Shown in pieces: positions 41,860-51,472 of a stretch of 64,000 nucleotides of DNA; the stretch's first letter is position 1, and every line of letters begins with the position of its first letter. The notes beneath the pieces are model-generated. The model was not told the DNA's origin. It saw only the letters and a list, made by a program, of their open reading frames with translations, and ran no database searches. The translations under genes and the position numbers were made by a program. The DNA comes from Pseudoalteromonas rhizosphaerae. GTDB lineage: Bacteria > Pseudomonadota > Gammaproteobacteria > Enterobacterales > Alteromonadaceae. The stretch covers positions 1-64,000 of the forward strand of contig NZ_CABVLM010000012.1 in assembly GCF_902498845.1 (NCBI RefSeq), in the 5' to 3' direction.

Positions 41860-44439
41860 TTAATTTAAAATTTGCTCGTTCGAAGAGTCAGCTGGGAGTG
41901 TTGCTGTGGAACTAATTGCATGCTGCCTACCAATAAATAGCGATAAACCATGAGTGTCGAGTAAGGCTCTATAATTTAATATTGAAGGGCCTTTCGCGAT
42001 TACTTTTATTTGTTTTATCTTAGTTATTGCTAGTACACCTTGTAGTTGTAAATCAAAGCTTTGTTGTTGTAACACTCGCTTACTAAAGGTAGAGCTAAGT
42101 AATAAATAATCGAAATTAAGATCGCAAAGTAAATTAAGTTCGCAGCGATCTTTGGCAAAATCATTTAAGCCAATCGAATAGCCTTGTTCACTTAGCATTT
42201 TTAAATTACTAATTTGCACCGCAGAAGCGTAACGGATCTCTTGTTCGTTAAATAATAAACAAATTTGTTTTGTTATGCTGTGCTTTTGCATTGTTAAGCA
42301 TAACGCCTGAAATTCATTTTTCTCCAGTAATAAACCCGAGCAAGGGAATAACACCATTTGCAGTTGTGCCGTTTGGATCTGCTGGCACGCCTTGGTTAAT
42401 AACTGTAATTCTACTTCCAGCTGTTGTGCTTTATCAGCGGCAAACTTCTTTAATATTTCAAAACTGGTGCTGCCAAGTACTGGGTGTTCGCCAAATGCCT
42501 CAAGCAATGATTCTGATTGATGCTGTTCATCAAGTGTAATAATTTCAGAGCAGCGAAAATGCATTGGTAAAGAGTCTAAGTGATGACTGGTTTCCAACTC
42601 ATATGGGCTGGTGCCGGCACTAAGCAGTGGATGGTAAAACTCAAACCGGCTGCGACCAGCATTTTTTGCATAATACATGGCAGCATCAGCATCACGAATA
42701 ATTTCATCCGTATGCTTGTAGTTTGTTTTTGAGTAGGTAATACCGACACTGGCACCACTTTGTACACAAATACCTTTCATACAAAATGGTTTTTTCATCA
42801 GTTCAATTAATCGCTTAGCAACATCTTCGGCTTGTTGGCGATCGGTTAAGTGCGTTAATAAAATTACAAACTCATCGCCACCTAAGCGCGCAAGTAAATC
42901 GTGCTCCCGAATACATTGTGAAAAAGACTCACTGACGCTAATTAAAAACTGATCACCGGCTTGATGACCAAGTTGATCGTTAATATCCTTAAACTTGTCT
43001 AAATCAATAAACAGCACAGCAAACTGTTGTTCAGGGTAACGTTGATAATGCTGTAGAGTTTTTTCTAATTGGGTTAAAAACAGACTGCGATTAGGCAAGC
43101 CAGTAAGTGGATCGTGGTGGGCATCATGATAAAGCTGTTGCTCTATTTTTTTGCGCTCTTCAATTTGCATTTGTAAATGCATATTGGTTTGGAGGATCTC
43201 TTTGGTTTTTTCAGCAACTCGAAACTCTAATTGTTGATGGCTTTGTTTTAAGGCTTGAGCAGCTAAATGTGCTTGTAATACAGTCGCTATTTGATGCGAT
43301 ACAAAGGTAATTAATTCAAAGTCGTCTTGATTAAAAATATGCTTATGATTGTAGGCTTGGCAAGTTATTAAGCCAATCACACCTTGCGCTGTTTTTAATG
43401 GCGCACCTAACCAGCTAGTTGCTGAGTTTGAAGTGTTGACTTGCCCTGGTCTTTCTACTTCACCGGATTTGAGCAGTTTTTGTGCTCGGGTACAATCAAT
43501 GAGTTGAGTTTGTTCGGTACGTAACACTAATTCGCTATAACCTTTGGCGAAAGGGCGCGGTTGAGTGTTATCTCTATATTCATCCACACAGTACGGAAAG
43601 TTTAACCAACCCGTTTCGCGATCATACAATGCAATGTATAAATTCTCAGCGTAAGTTATTGATTTTATTATTTCATGTACTTGTTGATATACTTCATCAA
43701 TATGCTTTGTTTGCGTCGCTAGCTCTGAAATTTTAAACAGAATATGTTGCCGTGCGAGGGTTTTTTTATGTTGTTCTACTTCGAGGTTAAGTGCTTCATT
43801 ACTTTGCGTTAATGCGCGAGTTCTTATTTTTACTTCAGACTCTAATAGTTCGCGTTTTTTTACCCGCTCGATAGCCGTTGATAAGTAGAGCGACATTACT
43901 TCTAATAGCTCGATTTGTTGCTCAGAGTAGTTTTGTTGTTTATCGTAACTTTGTGCGACAAGCACCCCAATAATGCTTTGTTCTCGGTATACCGGCACGC
44001 CTACCCAATGTTCTGCTGGTGTGCCAAGTAATTTAAATAACCCCTTGTTGGCAGCAGCCTGCATTTCATCACCTTGGAAGTAGGTGGTTTTACCTTGTTT
44101 AAAAACATACCCAGTGACACCTTGGATAAAATTATTATCTTGATTAAGTGGCACAGAGATACCATCTTTTTCATCAGCAAAGTAAGAGAGTTCAAGGGTG
44201 TTACTAAATTGATTTAACAGCACCACGTAAAAACTTTTACTTGGCATATAATCTTGCAAAATATCATGAATAGCAGGGTAAAGTAGCGTTAATTCGGCAA
44301 CAGAACTAGCTTGCTCTGATAATTGGATCAGGGCATTTTGTAAGTGGTGGGATTGCTTATACTTTTGGACTAGAGCTTTTAAACGATTATTTTTATGCTC
44401 CAGCTTATGTAGTAAAGCTGTTATATCTTCCAGTGACAT
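41860..44439 (-). CDS. GAF-GAF-GGDEF protein with degenerate EAL domain
   Basis: 859 aa, cytoplasmic. A coiled coil is followed by GAF 1 (about 45-195), a coiled-coil linker, GAF 2 (about 235-390), another coiled coil, a GGDEF domain (about 440-600) and a C-terminal EAL-like domain. The cyclase motif is intact (RLGGDEFVILL), with an RxxD inhibitory site five residues ahead (REHD). In the EAL-like part the first motif reads ESL, but DDFG is NDFA, the KxD lysine and aspartate are replaced (YLLLSS), and the ExTE strand reads LLFNEQE. It probably makes cyclic di-GMP and cannot degrade it. Confidence 0.9.
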   Translation of the reverse strand: MSLEDITALLHKLEHKNNRLKALVQKYKQSHHLQNALIQLSEQASSVAELTLLYPAIHDILQDYMPSKSFYVVLLNQFSNTLELSYFADEKDGISVPLNQDNNFIQGVTGYVFKQGKTTYFQGDEMQAAANKGLFKLLGTPAEHWVGVPVYREQSIIGVLVAQSYDKQQNYSEQQIELLEVMSLYLSTAIERVKKRELLESEVKIRTRALTQSNEALNLEVEQHKKTLARQHILFKISELATQTKHIDEVYQQVHEIIKSITYAENLYIALYDRETGWLNFPYCVDEYRDNTQPRPFAKGYSELVLRTEQTQLIDCTRAQKLLKSGEVERPGQVNTSNSATSWLGAPLKTAQGVIGLITCQAYNHKHIFNQDDFELITFVSHQIATVLQAHLAAQALKQSHQQLEFRVAEKTKEILQTNMHLQMQIEERKKIEQQLYHDAHHDPLTGLPNRSLFLTQLEKTLQHYQRYPEQQFAVLFIDLDKFKDINDQLGHQAGDQFLISVSESFSQCIREHDLLARLGGDEFVILLTHLTDRQQAEDVAKRLIELMKKPFCMKGICVQSGASVGITYSKTNYKHTDEIIRDADAAMYYAKNAGRSRFEFYHPLLSAGTSPYELETSHHLDSLPMHFRCSEIITLDEQHQSESLLEAFGEHPVLGSTSFEILKKFAADKAQQLEVELQLLTKACQQIQTAQLQMVLFPCSGLLLEKNEFQALCLTMQKHSITKQICLLFNEQEIRYASAVQISNLKMLSEQGYSIGLNDFAKDRCELNLLCDLNFDYLLLSSTFSKRVLQQQSFDLQLQGVLAITKIKQIKVIAKGPSILNYRALLDTHGLSLFIGRQHAISSTATLPADSSNEQILN

Positions 44440-44573
44440 TAAACCGATTTTTATTATTGTATATTTATTGGACTTATATTTTCACTTTTTTGCTGAATCG
44501 TCAAGCGGCCAATAGTATTAGAAAATGATAATAATAAATAGTGATAAAGGTAGGTTAATATTTATTTGTATAA

Positions 44574-44602
44574 TAAAAAAGGCTGAAAAAATCAGCCCTT
44601 TA
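44574..44602 (-). terminator. Terminator of the cytochrome c5 gene
   Basis: On the - strand GGCTGA/TCAGCC arms form the stem, followed by TTTTTTATT. It lies 25 bp after the cytochrome c5 stop. Confidence 0.8.
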
Positions 44603-44626
44603 TAAAAAAAAGTACAGAATTAAGTA

Positions 44627-45019
44627 TTATTTTTTGCTCATGAAATCAATAGCTGCGCTTATTTCATCATCTGAGCAATCCATGCATGTACCGCGTGGTG
44701 GCATTGCATTAAAACCATTAATTGCATGACTTAATAGAGTGTCAGCGCCTTTCGCTAAGCGTGGAGCCCAGTCATCTGCTGATTTTGGTGCACCAAGTGC
44801 GCCAGTACCATGACATGCAAAGCACGCACCTTGGTAAACTTGTTCACCGGTACGAGGACCTGTTGGCACTTCAGCAACTGCTGCTTTATCGCCTTCAAAG
44901 TAAACGGCACCTATAGGCGCGATACGTTTTTTGATCGCATCTTCAGTCATAGAGTTATCATATGGCTGTGCGTATGCGGTGGTTGCTAGCAATAATAATG
45001 CTGCTGATAGTTTTTTCAT
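44627..45019 (-). CDS. Cytochrome c5
   Basis: 130 aa with signal peptide (MKKLSAALLLLATTAYAQ) and one haem site CFACHGTGALGAPK, the hallmark of cytochrome c5, with an axial Met later in FNAMPPRGTC. A second Cys pair (GTCMDCSDDE) forms the disulfide found in this family. It is a periplasmic electron carrier, probably feeding oxidases or anaerobic reductases. Single gene with its own terminator. Confidence 0.92.
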   Translation of the reverse strand: MKKLSAALLLLATTAYAQPYDNSMTEDAIKKRIAPIGAVYFEGDKAAVAEVPTGPRTGEQVYQGACFACHGTGALGAPKSADDWAPRLAKGADTLLSHAINGFNAMPPRGTCMDCSDDEISAAIDFMSKK

Positions 45020-45211
45020 TTTGCCTTGCTCACTTCGATTTGAACGTGATCAATCACGATAGATGACGGAATTTAGAACGATTATAACGCTAAGCCGCAA
45101 TTTATAAAACGCTACGATGTATTTTTCTTATGAAAAAACACTATTTTTTTGCGCCAGCGCAACAAAGCAGCTACTTTAGAATGACTGATTTGCGGTTTTT
45201 TTAGCACCTAA

Positions 45212-45862
45212 TTAGCTCATTTTCAAAAGCGCAGCGACTAGTTTTTCAATACCTGCATCAGCATCTAAAATTGATTGCGCTAACATGTAAGCTGGAGTGC
45301 TTACGAGTTTATGTTGCTCATCAATTACAATATCATCTACTGCACAATTAATGTGTTGAGCGCCTAAACTTTGTAGTGCGTTGGCAGTATCAACATCATT
45401 ACCAATAGTGGTTTTTACGCCAGCACTGTAGATCAATGGGATCATTGCTGGAGCAATGCACATATAGCCTGCTGGTTTTTTGGCATTCGCAAATGCTTTA
45501 GCAGCACGAAGCATTTCAGGGTTTAATTGTGCTTGCGCACCATTGATCGCAAAATCACACAGGTTTTTAGCCGCGCCAAATCCACCAGGCACAATCAAAG
45601 CATCAAAGTCATTAGCATCTAACAGTGTTAACGCTTTGATATCGCCACGGGCAATGCGTGCCGCTTCGACTAATACGTTCCGGTTAGGGGTCATTTGTTC
45701 CCCATTCAGGTGATTGATCGTGTGCAATTGCTCAATATCAGGGGCAAAACACTGGTAGCTTGCTCCGGCTTTGGCAATATGTAATAACGTTAATACGGCT
45801 TCGTTGATTTCTGCACCGTCATAAACTCCACAACCTGCTAAAATTACAGCTATTTTTTTCAT
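45212..45862 (-). CDS. elbB: Isoprenoid biosynthesis glyoxalase ElbB
   Basis: 216 aa protein of the DJ-1/PfpI superfamily. It starts KKIAVILAGCGVYDGAEINEAVLTLLHIAK and has IVPGGFGAAKNLCDF and the nucleophile-elbow region GYMCIAPAMIPLI, all typical of ElbB (once SCRP-27A). ElbB has weak glyoxalase III activity in E. coli and its link with isoprenoids is historical. It appears monocistronic. Confidence 0.92.
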   Translation of the reverse strand: MKKIAVILAGCGVYDGAEINEAVLTLLHIAKAGASYQCFAPDIEQLHTINHLNGEQMTPNRNVLVEAARIARGDIKALTLLDANDFDALIVPGGFGAAKNLCDFAINGAQAQLNPEMLRAAKAFANAKKPAGYMCIAPAMIPLIYSAGVKTTIGNDVDTANALQSLGAQHINCAVDDIVIDEQHKLVSTPAYMLAQSILDADAGIEKLVAALLKMS

Positions 45863-46307
45863 ATACTATGCCCTTATTTATTATTCATAAAGTCAGTTTA
45901 GCATGACTTTTGCTGACTGTTATGGCCTTATTAAGATCATTTTGTGATCATCAATAATGATGAGTTAAAGATTATTTTTATTTGATCAATCCACTCGAGG
46001 CAGAGCAAAAACGCGCTATATGCTTTTTTTTAAGTTGGCTAATAGGAAAAAATTATAAAGGATCGCTATGATCTTTGATCCATTGTGATAGAATGCTCGT
46101 CCGGTTATTTATAAGGAATGAATTAACCGTTTTTTAGTTGTAAAAAGCCACAATCAAGCAAAGCAATAAAATGTTTTTCCACATTGTGATAAAAATAATA
46201 AAAAAAGAACCTCGTATTATCTTTTTAAAACAAAACATACACTTAACTTGTTTCTAAGTAGTTTTAAATTACTTTGGAGGAATAGCTTGTGGGTGTTATC
46301 TACATAG
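45863..46307. other. Spacer upstream of polA with a GATC cluster
   Basis: No gene. Six GATC sites lie within 146 bp (starting at 45935, 45946, 45984, 46061, 46070 and 46077), about ten times the density expected by chance. The spacer is very AT-rich and has T-rich stretches near 46170-46250. Together with the DnaA boxes that follow, it may be a Dam-sensitive control region for polA. Confidence 0.5.
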
Positions 46308-46316
46308 TTATCCACA
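46296..46316 (+). promoter_or_regulatory. Two DnaA boxes upstream of polA
   Basis: TTATCTACA (46296-46304, one mismatch) and TTATCCACA (46308-46316, perfect consensus) lie in the same orientation 12 bp apart, 114 bp before the polA start. They could bind DnaA and affect polA transcription, or act as titration sites. Confidence 0.65.
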
Positions 46317-46429
46317 ACTTACTCTTATTTAACGGTTTAAACAAAGCTTAATTCACAGTCGTTTTATGCGTGTCCTTATGGCATGCTTACAGATATTTCG
46401 TTTTCTCTCATTTAGGATCCAATTACATC

Positions 46430-49165
46430 ATGGCTCAGATCCCTGAAAATCCACTTATTTTAGTCGATGGCTCTTCCTACTTATTCCGTGCATATCATTC
46501 ACCACCGCATTTAACTAACTCAAAAGGTGAAGCAACAGGCGCTATTTATGGCGTTGTTAACATGATGAAAAGCCTGATCAAACAGTATGATCCAAGCCAT
46601 ATGGTGGTGGTTTTTGATGCTAAAGGTAAAACTTTCCGTAATGATATGTACAGTGAGTACAAAGCCAACCGCCCGCCAATGCCCGATGATTTGCGCACGC
46701 AAATAGCGCCACTGCACGATATTATTAGGGCGATGGGTTTTCCGCTTATTAGTATTGAGGGTGTTGAAGCGGATGACGTGATTGGTACATTCGCCCGTAT
46801 TGCTTCAGAGCAGCAGCGCCATGTATTGATCTCAACCGGTGATAAAGACATGGCTCAGTTAGTGAATGAGCATGTCACTTTGATCAATACCATGACCGAC
46901 AGTATTTCTGATCCAGACACTGTGGTTGAAAAATTTGGCGTTGGTCCTGAACTGATCATCGATTACTTAGCTTTGATGGGCGATAAAGTAGATAACATCC
47001 CAGGTGTCGATGGATGCGGCCCTAAAACGGCGGTTAAGTGGTTACAAAAATACGGATCATTACAAGGTGTGCTTGATCATGCTGATGAGATCAAAGGTAA
47101 GATCGGCGAAAAGCTTGCCGCCGCAGTCGATCATTTACCGCTAAGTTATGAACTGGCTACCATTAAATGCGATGTTGAAGTTGAATCAGACTTAGATACC
47201 TTTAAATTGCAAGAGCCAAATCGCGATGAACTGATTGCCTTGTATGGCGAGTGTGAGTTCCGTCGCTGGTTAGCTGAGTTATTAGATAATCCAAAAGATG
47301 CAGACACTCACTTGGCTGTCCCCAGTGAAGCGAATGAATTACCGCAAGTGGCTGATGCTCACTATGAAACAATCCTGACAACAGAGCAATTAGATACTTT
47401 AGTCGAGCAATTAAATGCCGCTGAACTATTTGCCTTTGATACTGAAACAACCAGCCTTGATTACATGCAAGCTAAACTTGTCGGGATGAGTTTTGCTGTT
47501 AAAGCTGGCGAAGCCGTGTATTTACCGGTTGCCCATGATTATCCTGGCGCGCCCGAACAGTTAAGTTTAGAGACGGTGATGGCGAAGATCGGGCCAATTT
47601 TAGCTGATGAAAACAAAGCAAAAGTTGGTCAAAATTTAAAATATGATAAGAGTGTATTGGCTAATGCCGGTTTTGAGCTAAAGGGTATTAAATTCGATAC
47701 TATGCTTGAATCTTACGTATTTAATAGTGTTGGTACTCGCCATGATATGGACTCGTTGGCGCTAAAATATTTAGGCCATAAAAATATCAGTTTTGAAGAC
47801 ATTGCTGGTAAAGGTAAAAAGCAGCTGACATTTAATCAAATCGAACTTGATAAAGCGGCACCTTATGCCGCAGAAGATGCGGATATTACGCTTCGTTTAC
47901 ATCAAGTATTATGGCCGAAAATTGCAGCCGATGAAAAGCTTAAATCGGTATTTGAAGACATAGAGATGCCGCTTGTCAGCGTTATTTCAGATATTGAGCG
48001 CACCGGTGTTGCGATTGATAGTAAAATGCTTGCCGCGCACAGCCAGCGTTTGGGTGAGCGTTTAATTGAGCTGGAAAAAGAAGCGCATGAGATTGCTGGT
48101 GAACCATTTAACTTAAGCTCACCAAAGCAATTGCAAGTATTGTTGTTTGAAAAGCTTGAACTGCCAGTTATTAAAAAAACGCCAAAAGGCGCACCTTCTA
48201 CAGCTGAAGAAGTACTACAAGAGTTGGCTCACGATTACCCGCTGCCTAAAGTTATTATTGAGCACCGGGGTTTATCTAAGCTTAAATCAACCTACACTGA
48301 TAAATTACCACTGATAGTTAATGAGCAAACGAAGCGTGTGCATACTTCTTATCATCAAGCGGTAACGGCAACTGGCCGATTAAGTTCAAGCGATCCTAAT
48401 CTGCAAAATATTCCTATTCGTTCAGAAGAAGGACGCCGTATTCGTGAGGCTTTTATTGCTGCAGATGGCTATAAAATAGTGGCTGCCGATTACAGCCAAA
48501 TCGAACTACGTATCATGGCGCACTTATCGCAGGATAAAGGCTTGTTAAATGCGTTTGCCAATGGTCTTGATGTACACAGTGCAACTGCTGCGGAAGTGTT
48601 TGGTGTTGAGTTAGAAGATGTAACCACGGATATGCGCCGTAAAGCTAAAGCGGTTAACTTTGGTTTAATTTATGGGATGTCAGCATTTGGTTTAGCACGT
48701 CAACTTGATGTACCGCGCCATGAAGCGCAACATTACATTGATAAGTATTTTGAACGTTTCCCTGGTGTGCTTGAGTACATGGAATCAACCCGTGAGAAAG
48801 CTGCCGAAAATGGCTATGTTGAAACTATTTTTGGTCGTCGCTTACATTTACCAGAGATCAACGCCCGTAATGGCGCGCGCCGTAAAGGAGCCGAACGTGC
48901 TGCGATTAATGCACCAATGCAAGGCACCGCTGCTGATATCATCAAAAAAGCCATGCTAACAGTCAACAAATGGGTGTATGAACAAGCACCGAATACGGTT
49001 AAATTACTGATGCAAGTACACGATGAATTGGTATTTGAAATCAAAACTGAGTGTGTTGAGCAATACACCGCAGAAATTTGCCAGTTAATGTCTGATGCTG
49101 CGAAATTAGATGTGCCATTAGTGGTTGAAGCTGATAGCGGAGATAATTGGCAACAAGCCCATTAA
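46430..49165 (+). CDS. polA: DNA polymerase I
   Basis: 911 aa. Three parts are visible: the 5'-3' exonuclease (LILVDGSSYLFRAYH, GDKVDNIPGVDGCGPKTA), the 3'-5' exonuclease with its catalytic Asp and Glu intact (FAFDTETTSLD), and the polymerase (VAADYSQIELRIMAHLS, GLIYGMSAFGLARQL, LLMQVHDELVFE). It fills gaps in repair and removes Okazaki primers. The ATG at 46430 is chosen because MAQIPENPLILVDG matches the family; the GTG at 46370 adds 20 unrelated residues. It is followed by a strong terminator. In enterobacteria Spot 42 RNA follows polA; it is not seen here. Confidence 0.97.
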   Translation: MAQIPENPLILVDGSSYLFRAYHSPPHLTNSKGEATGAIYGVVNMMKSLIKQYDPSHMVVVFDAKGKTFRNDMYSEYKANRPPMPDDLRTQIAPLHDIIRAMGFPLISIEGVEADDVIGTFARIASEQQRHVLISTGDKDMAQLVNEHVTLINTMTDSISDPDTVVEKFGVGPELIIDYLALMGDKVDNIPGVDGCGPKTAVKWLQKYGSLQGVLDHADEIKGKIGEKLAAAVDHLPLSYELATIKCDVEVESDLDTFKLQEPNRDELIALYGECEFRRWLAELLDNPKDADTHLAVPSEANELPQVADAHYETILTTEQLDTLVEQLNAAELFAFDTETTSLDYMQAKLVGMSFAVKAGEAVYLPVAHDYPGAPEQLSLETVMAKIGPILADENKAKVGQNLKYDKSVLANAGFELKGIKFDTMLESYVFNSVGTRHDMDSLALKYLGHKNISFEDIAGKGKKQLTFNQIELDKAAPYAAEDADITLRLHQVLWPKIAADEKLKSVFEDIEMPLVSVISDIERTGVAIDSKMLAAHSQRLGERLIELEKEAHEIAGEPFNLSSPKQLQVLLFEKLELPVIKKTPKGAPSTAEEVLQELAHDYPLPKVIIEHRGLSKLKSTYTDKLPLIVNEQTKRVHTSYHQAVTATGRLSSSDPNLQNIPIRSEEGRRIREAFIAADGYKIVAADYSQIELRIMAHLSQDKGLLNAFANGLDVHSATAAEVFGVELEDVTTDMRRKAKAVNFGLIYGMSAFGLARQLDVPRHEAQHYIDKYFERFPGVLEYMESTREKAAENGYVETIFGRRLHLPEINARNGARRKGAERAAINAPMQGTAADIIKKAMLTVNKWVYEQAPNTVKLLMQVHDELVFEIKTECVEQYTAEICQLMSDAAKLDVPLVVEADSGDNWQQAH

Positions 49166-49189
49166 TCACTGAGCTTTTTAAATCATATA

Positions 49190-49224
49190 GGCGCGGCTGC
49201 ATTGAGTGAAGCCGCGCTTTTTTA
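49190..49224 (+). terminator. Terminator of polA
   Basis: GCGCGGCT and AGCCGCGC arms with an 11-base loop, followed by seven Ts, 25 bp after the polA stop. Confidence 0.9.
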
Positions 49225-49301
49225 TGTCTGTGAATAGGGTAGTCAGTTTTTTAAAAGGTGGCCATTCGGCTACTTTCTTAACGCCATAGTAGGTCACTCA
49301 T

Positions 49302-50111
49302 TTAATGCAATGGGTATAACACTAAAAACCGCCTTTTTTGATTTGTGGTTAAATGCTCATCAAGTAGCTGGGTAATTTTTTGCTCTGCTTGTTGTGGCTC
49401 ATAGTGTTGTTTTAACTGTTTAATTTGTTGTTTGAGTTGCTCACTCAATGTTTGCCATTGCCGGCGCTGCTGCTCTAGAGCGATTAACCTTGTTGCCGCA
49501 GCATCGCCAAATTCCGCTGCCAGTTGATTATAGTCTTGTTGTTGCAGGGCATCTTTTAGCTCAGTGTTTAAAGCTTTTAGATCGTTACTGGGTTTAAGTG
49601 CCTGGGTAATACGCTCAGGTTGCTCGCCCTCTAAATTAGATAACAATTGTTGCTTTAATTCATCACTAATATGGTTGTTCTGATTAATTTCAAGTTTGGC
49701 AATTGTATAGTGCTGCCACTCATTATCATCGTTAAATAAAAGAGTGATTTCAGCTGCATTGAAGTAGCGTTGTTGAAAAGCGATCATTGCAATTAATTGT
49801 TCGCTTAGCGGCAAATGAGCGAGTTGTTGCTGCAGCTCTGCCAGCGCTATTTTAAAGCTGAGGTAGCGATTAAAGAGCTCACTATTGATTTCGCATGCAG
49901 CTAACTTTTCGCACTGTTCTAAAGCCTGCGAAGCACTAAACTCACCGGACTCTTGGCTAGCTAAAATAACGTGTTCAAAAATGCTATCGATTGCCATCGG
50001 TTGATCGACATTTGGTGGCGTTGCACTTGTAAGCTTATCGTCGCTGAGTAAAAAAATCATAGCGGTGCTAGTGATAGATATCACTAGCACTAAAATGAGC
50101 AACCGCTTCAT
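49302..50111 (-). CDS. Lipase-specific foldase (secretion chaperone)
   Basis: 269 aa. One N-terminal membrane helix (LLILVLVISITSTAMIFLL) anchors a Gln- and Leu-rich, all-helical periplasmic domain, the layout of Lif/LipB foldases. The family core RxxFDY(F/C)LSALGE is represented by a divergent LFNRYLSFKIALAELQQQ. It starts 3 bp after the lipase stop. The foldase folds the lipase in the periplasm before type II secretion. It is shorter than Pseudomonas Lif (about 340 aa), so the family is partly inferred from position. Confidence 0.82.
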   Translation of the reverse strand: MKRLLILVLVISITSTAMIFLLSDDKLTSATPPNVDQPMAIDSIFEHVILASQESGEFSASQALEQCEKLAACEINSELFNRYLSFKIALAELQQQLAHLPLSEQLIAMIAFQQRYFNAAEITLLFNDDNEWQHYTIAKLEINQNNHISDELKQQLLSNLEGEQPERITQALKPSNDLKALNTELKDALQQQDYNQLAAEFGDAAATRLIALEQQRRQWQTLSEQLKQQIKQLKQHYEPQQAEQKITQLLDEHLTTNQKRRFLVLYPLH

Positions 50112-50114
50112 TGT

Positions 50115-51035
50115 TTATAAGCCTAATTTTTTTAAGCGATTAGCATGTTGACGGTAGACTGTCAGTGGATCGGTTGCAAATAAATGATGAAAGCCAATCA
50201 GTTGATTCACTTCATCAAGGTGATTCATGCGGTAATTATCTTTTAATACATAACCTAAATGGCTACTACAACGAGAGACTAAGCCATCGTCATCGCCTGG
50301 GATCAGTATTGCAGTGATCGCCAGTGCTGCATCTGATGGGTCAAATATATTTGTTAAAGTTCGAGTACCACTCCAAGAAAAGTAATATACGCCATTACTG
50401 GCATACATAGGTCCTTGCTGGCATTGCTCAGCAGGTAGGCCTTCTGGATATTTTTGATTAAAGGCCAGCGCGCCCTCAGTGGTTAAGCTCTCCAGTGCAC
50501 CAAGCGCATCTTGTGGTAACTGACTATTGTCAGAGAGTAATGCGATTAACCCGCCAAATGCATCAAAGGCTGTTTTAGCTATACCTTCTAGCTTAGATCC
50601 AGGAGTCAGTCCTTGGCGCACCACATCAGCAACAGGGCTACCAAAATTAACACCGCCAACACTGGTCGCTGAGGCAACTAAGTCGGGGCGTAGTGAGGCA
50701 ACATAGCGAATACTTTGCGCACCTTGACTATGACCAATGAGATTTACTTTTGTTGTACCAGTTAGTGCAATAATCTGTTCAACTTGCTGTAGTAACTGCT
50801 CGCCTCGTTGTTCAGAACTATTCAGCGAGGATACGGCCGTGACGAAAACCTGTGCGCCATCACGACTGAGGCTTGCTGGTACCCGATAAAAATAATCGAC
50901 ACCTAATACATCGTCAAAACCCATCAAGCCATGTGCTAATACAATTGGGTATTTAGTTTGGGTATAGCCTGCATTAGCGCTATTACTGAAGATAAATAGC
51001 AGGCAGCATAAGTATAGAGTGGTTATTTTTTTCAT
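50115..51035 (-). CDS. Secreted triacylglycerol lipase, family I
   Basis: 306 aa with a signal peptide ending in SANA. The alpha/beta-hydrolase core has the oxyanion region YPIVLAHGLMGFD, the nucleophile Ser103 in GHSQG, the probable catalytic Asp in PGDDDGLVS-adjacent sequence and His in FHHLFATDP. Two Cys (EQCQQG and SRCSSH) match the conserved disulfide of family I.1/I.2 lipases. The foldase gene follows 3 bp later. Export by Sec and type II secretion is expected. Confidence 0.92.
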   Translation of the reverse strand: MKKITTLYLCCLLFIFSNSANAGYTQTKYPIVLAHGLMGFDDVLGVDYFYRVPASLSRDGAQVFVTAVSSLNSSEQRGEQLLQQVEQIIALTGTTKVNLIGHSQGAQSIRYVASLRPDLVASATSVGGVNFGSPVADVVRQGLTPGSKLEGIAKTAFDAFGGLIALLSDNSQLPQDALGALESLTTEGALAFNQKYPEGLPAEQCQQGPMYASNGVYYFSWSGTRTLTNIFDPSDAALAITAILIPGDDDGLVSRCSSHLGYVLKDNYRMNHLDEVNQLIGFHHLFATDPLTVYRQHANRLKKLGL

Positions 51036-51261
51036 GATCAGTGCTCTTTTATTGTGTGTGTTTGATCACGCTTTGAACTGCTGTTTACAGACAAAGTGTG
51101 TGGAGTTTTTATTCTAATTAGTTAATAGAGCAAATTTTGAGCTGAAATTCAATGTTAATATTAAGTTAAATTAAAATGCAATTTGTAGTATTAGTTATAT
51201 GTTTATCAATTCGACTAGTTAGTACCTGTATTTAGTTTATTTATCATGGTTAGTTTGGTAA
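51036..51261. other. Promoter region between divergent lipase and downstream RNA
   Basis: AT-rich spacer with no gene. It should hold the lipase promoter on the - strand and that of the candidate RNA on the + strand; no clear consensus promoter was picked out. Confidence 0.4.
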
Positions 51262-51386
51262 AGTCCGCGTCGTCCTCATCCTGTAGGACATCCTGTTGAT
51301 GATGCACTCGAAAGGGTGCTCGTATTGATAGCTTCTCCCCAGTTTGCTATACCGGCCCAGCATTAATTTGTTGGGTCGTTTTTTTG
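51262..51386 (+). ncRNA. Candidate structured small RNA or leader ending in a terminator
   Basis: About 125 bp with no open frame but several stems in a row: GTCCT/AGGAC (51273-51289), CATC/GATG, GCACTC-GAAA-GGGTGC (51304-51319), ATAGC/GCTAT (51328-51350), and finally CCCAGC/GTTGGG with seven Ts (51356-51385), a good terminator on the + strand. It is much more GC-rich than its flanks. It lies between the divergent lipase and yceI genes and ends 87 bp before yceI. It could be a free small RNA or a regulated leader of yceI. No known family was recognised; the ends are estimates. Confidence 0.55.
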
Positions 51387-51472
51387 TCTCTGTTATTTAT
51401 TATGCTATTGATTGCACTTCATAGAACAAGTGATACCATTGAATCTCATTTTCATTTTGAAAGGAATGCGTG

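Noticed and set aside
45935..46316. Chromosomal replication origin
   Set aside because: Only two clear DnaA boxes, no unwinding region with 13-mers and no mnmG, mioC or dnaA next to it.
49166..49301. Spot 42 (spf) RNA downstream of polA
   Set aside because: The spacer holds only the polA terminator and short AT-rich DNA; no Spot 42-like sequence.
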